DNA from: CAXBPY01 sp003455275
GTDB taxonomy: Bacteria > Bacteroidota > Bacteroidia > Chitinophagales > UBA10324
Reading direction: 5' to 3'
Assembly: GCA_963977675.1 (NCBI GenBank)
Contig: CAXBPY010000018.1
Coordinates: forward strand, 1-52,374
Length of the DNA: 52,374 nucleotides
Shown: positions 52,328-52,374 of the stretch, in pieces
Layout of the letters: each line of letters begins with the position of its first letter
Position numbering within the stretch: position 1 is the first letter of the stretch
The notes under the pieces: model-generated
What the model was told of the DNA's origin: nothing
The model's database searches: none
The model's input: only the letters and a program-made list of their open reading frames with translations
Made by a program: the position numbers and the translations under genes

Positions 52328-52374
52328 ATTTAAGATTGAGAAATTTTTGTACGGCAACTATTTCAACTCTTCAC

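Overview
This window is chromosomal DNA of a Bacteroidota bacterium (Cytophaga/Flavobacterium/Sphingobacterium type). I infer this from the type IX secretion system (T9SS) and gliding genes sprA and gldB, from three secreted proteins with T9SS C-terminal sorting domains, from CarboxypepD-regulatory-like TonB-dependent receptors, from the maeB-ruvA-sprA gene order, and from promoters of the Bacteroidota type (TTTG, about 19 bases, TAnnTTTG). The DNA is AT-rich with uniform texture. I see no tRNA, rRNA, CRISPR array, insertion sequence or prophage. The genus cannot be settled from the sequence alone.

Layout. 1-2.9 kb (minus strand): the first 14 codons of a probable 2-oxoglutarate dehydrogenase E1 gene at the left edge, then a VOC protein, a GNAT acetyltransferase, VanZ-like, gcvH, and a Gln/Pro-rich protein. 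3.0-11.7 kb (plus): thymidine kinase, a SixA-type phosphohistidine phosphatase abutting a divergent polyphosphate-kinase-like protein, a TonB-dependent receptor, an M23 peptidase, a Bcp peroxiredoxin and a T9SS-secreted protein. 11.8-15.2 kb (minus): rpsT, a second receptor similar to the first, and a metallo-beta-lactamase hydrolase. 15.2-28.2 kb (plus): an RND/MMPL exporter, then maeB-ruvA-sprA, with SprA (2444 residues) as the T9SS outer-membrane channel.

28.3-42.8 kb (minus): an MBOAT acyltransferase with an AlgJ/AlgX-like SGNH partner; a small lipoprotein; a secreted protein translationally coupled to a HepT/MntA toxin-antitoxin pair; urocanate hydratase; a T9SS-secreted alpha/beta hydrolase; a beta-CASP nuclease; and a four-gene envelope-folding operon (PpiD-like, lipoprotein, SurA, MoxR). 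43-49.4 kb: a Wzz-type protein with an O-antigen ligase under a near-ideal promoter, a small Cys-rich lipoprotein not longer than 59 residues on the opposite strand, a glycosyltransferase, an SDR and heme A synthase. 49.4-52.3 kb: GldB, a 434-base non-coding gap, and a di-heme peroxidase carrying a T9SS sorting domain.

Most genes serve the cell envelope: protein export (SprA, GldB), outer-membrane protein folding (SurA and PpiD types), glycan modification (MBOAT/SGNH, Wzz/ligase) and T9SS cargo. The parts most worth a second look are the SixA plus degenerate PPK module, the MntA-HepT-secreted protein operon with an out-of-phase start, the T9SS-exported heme proteins, and the small unannotated lipoprotein at 46.0-46.2 kb.
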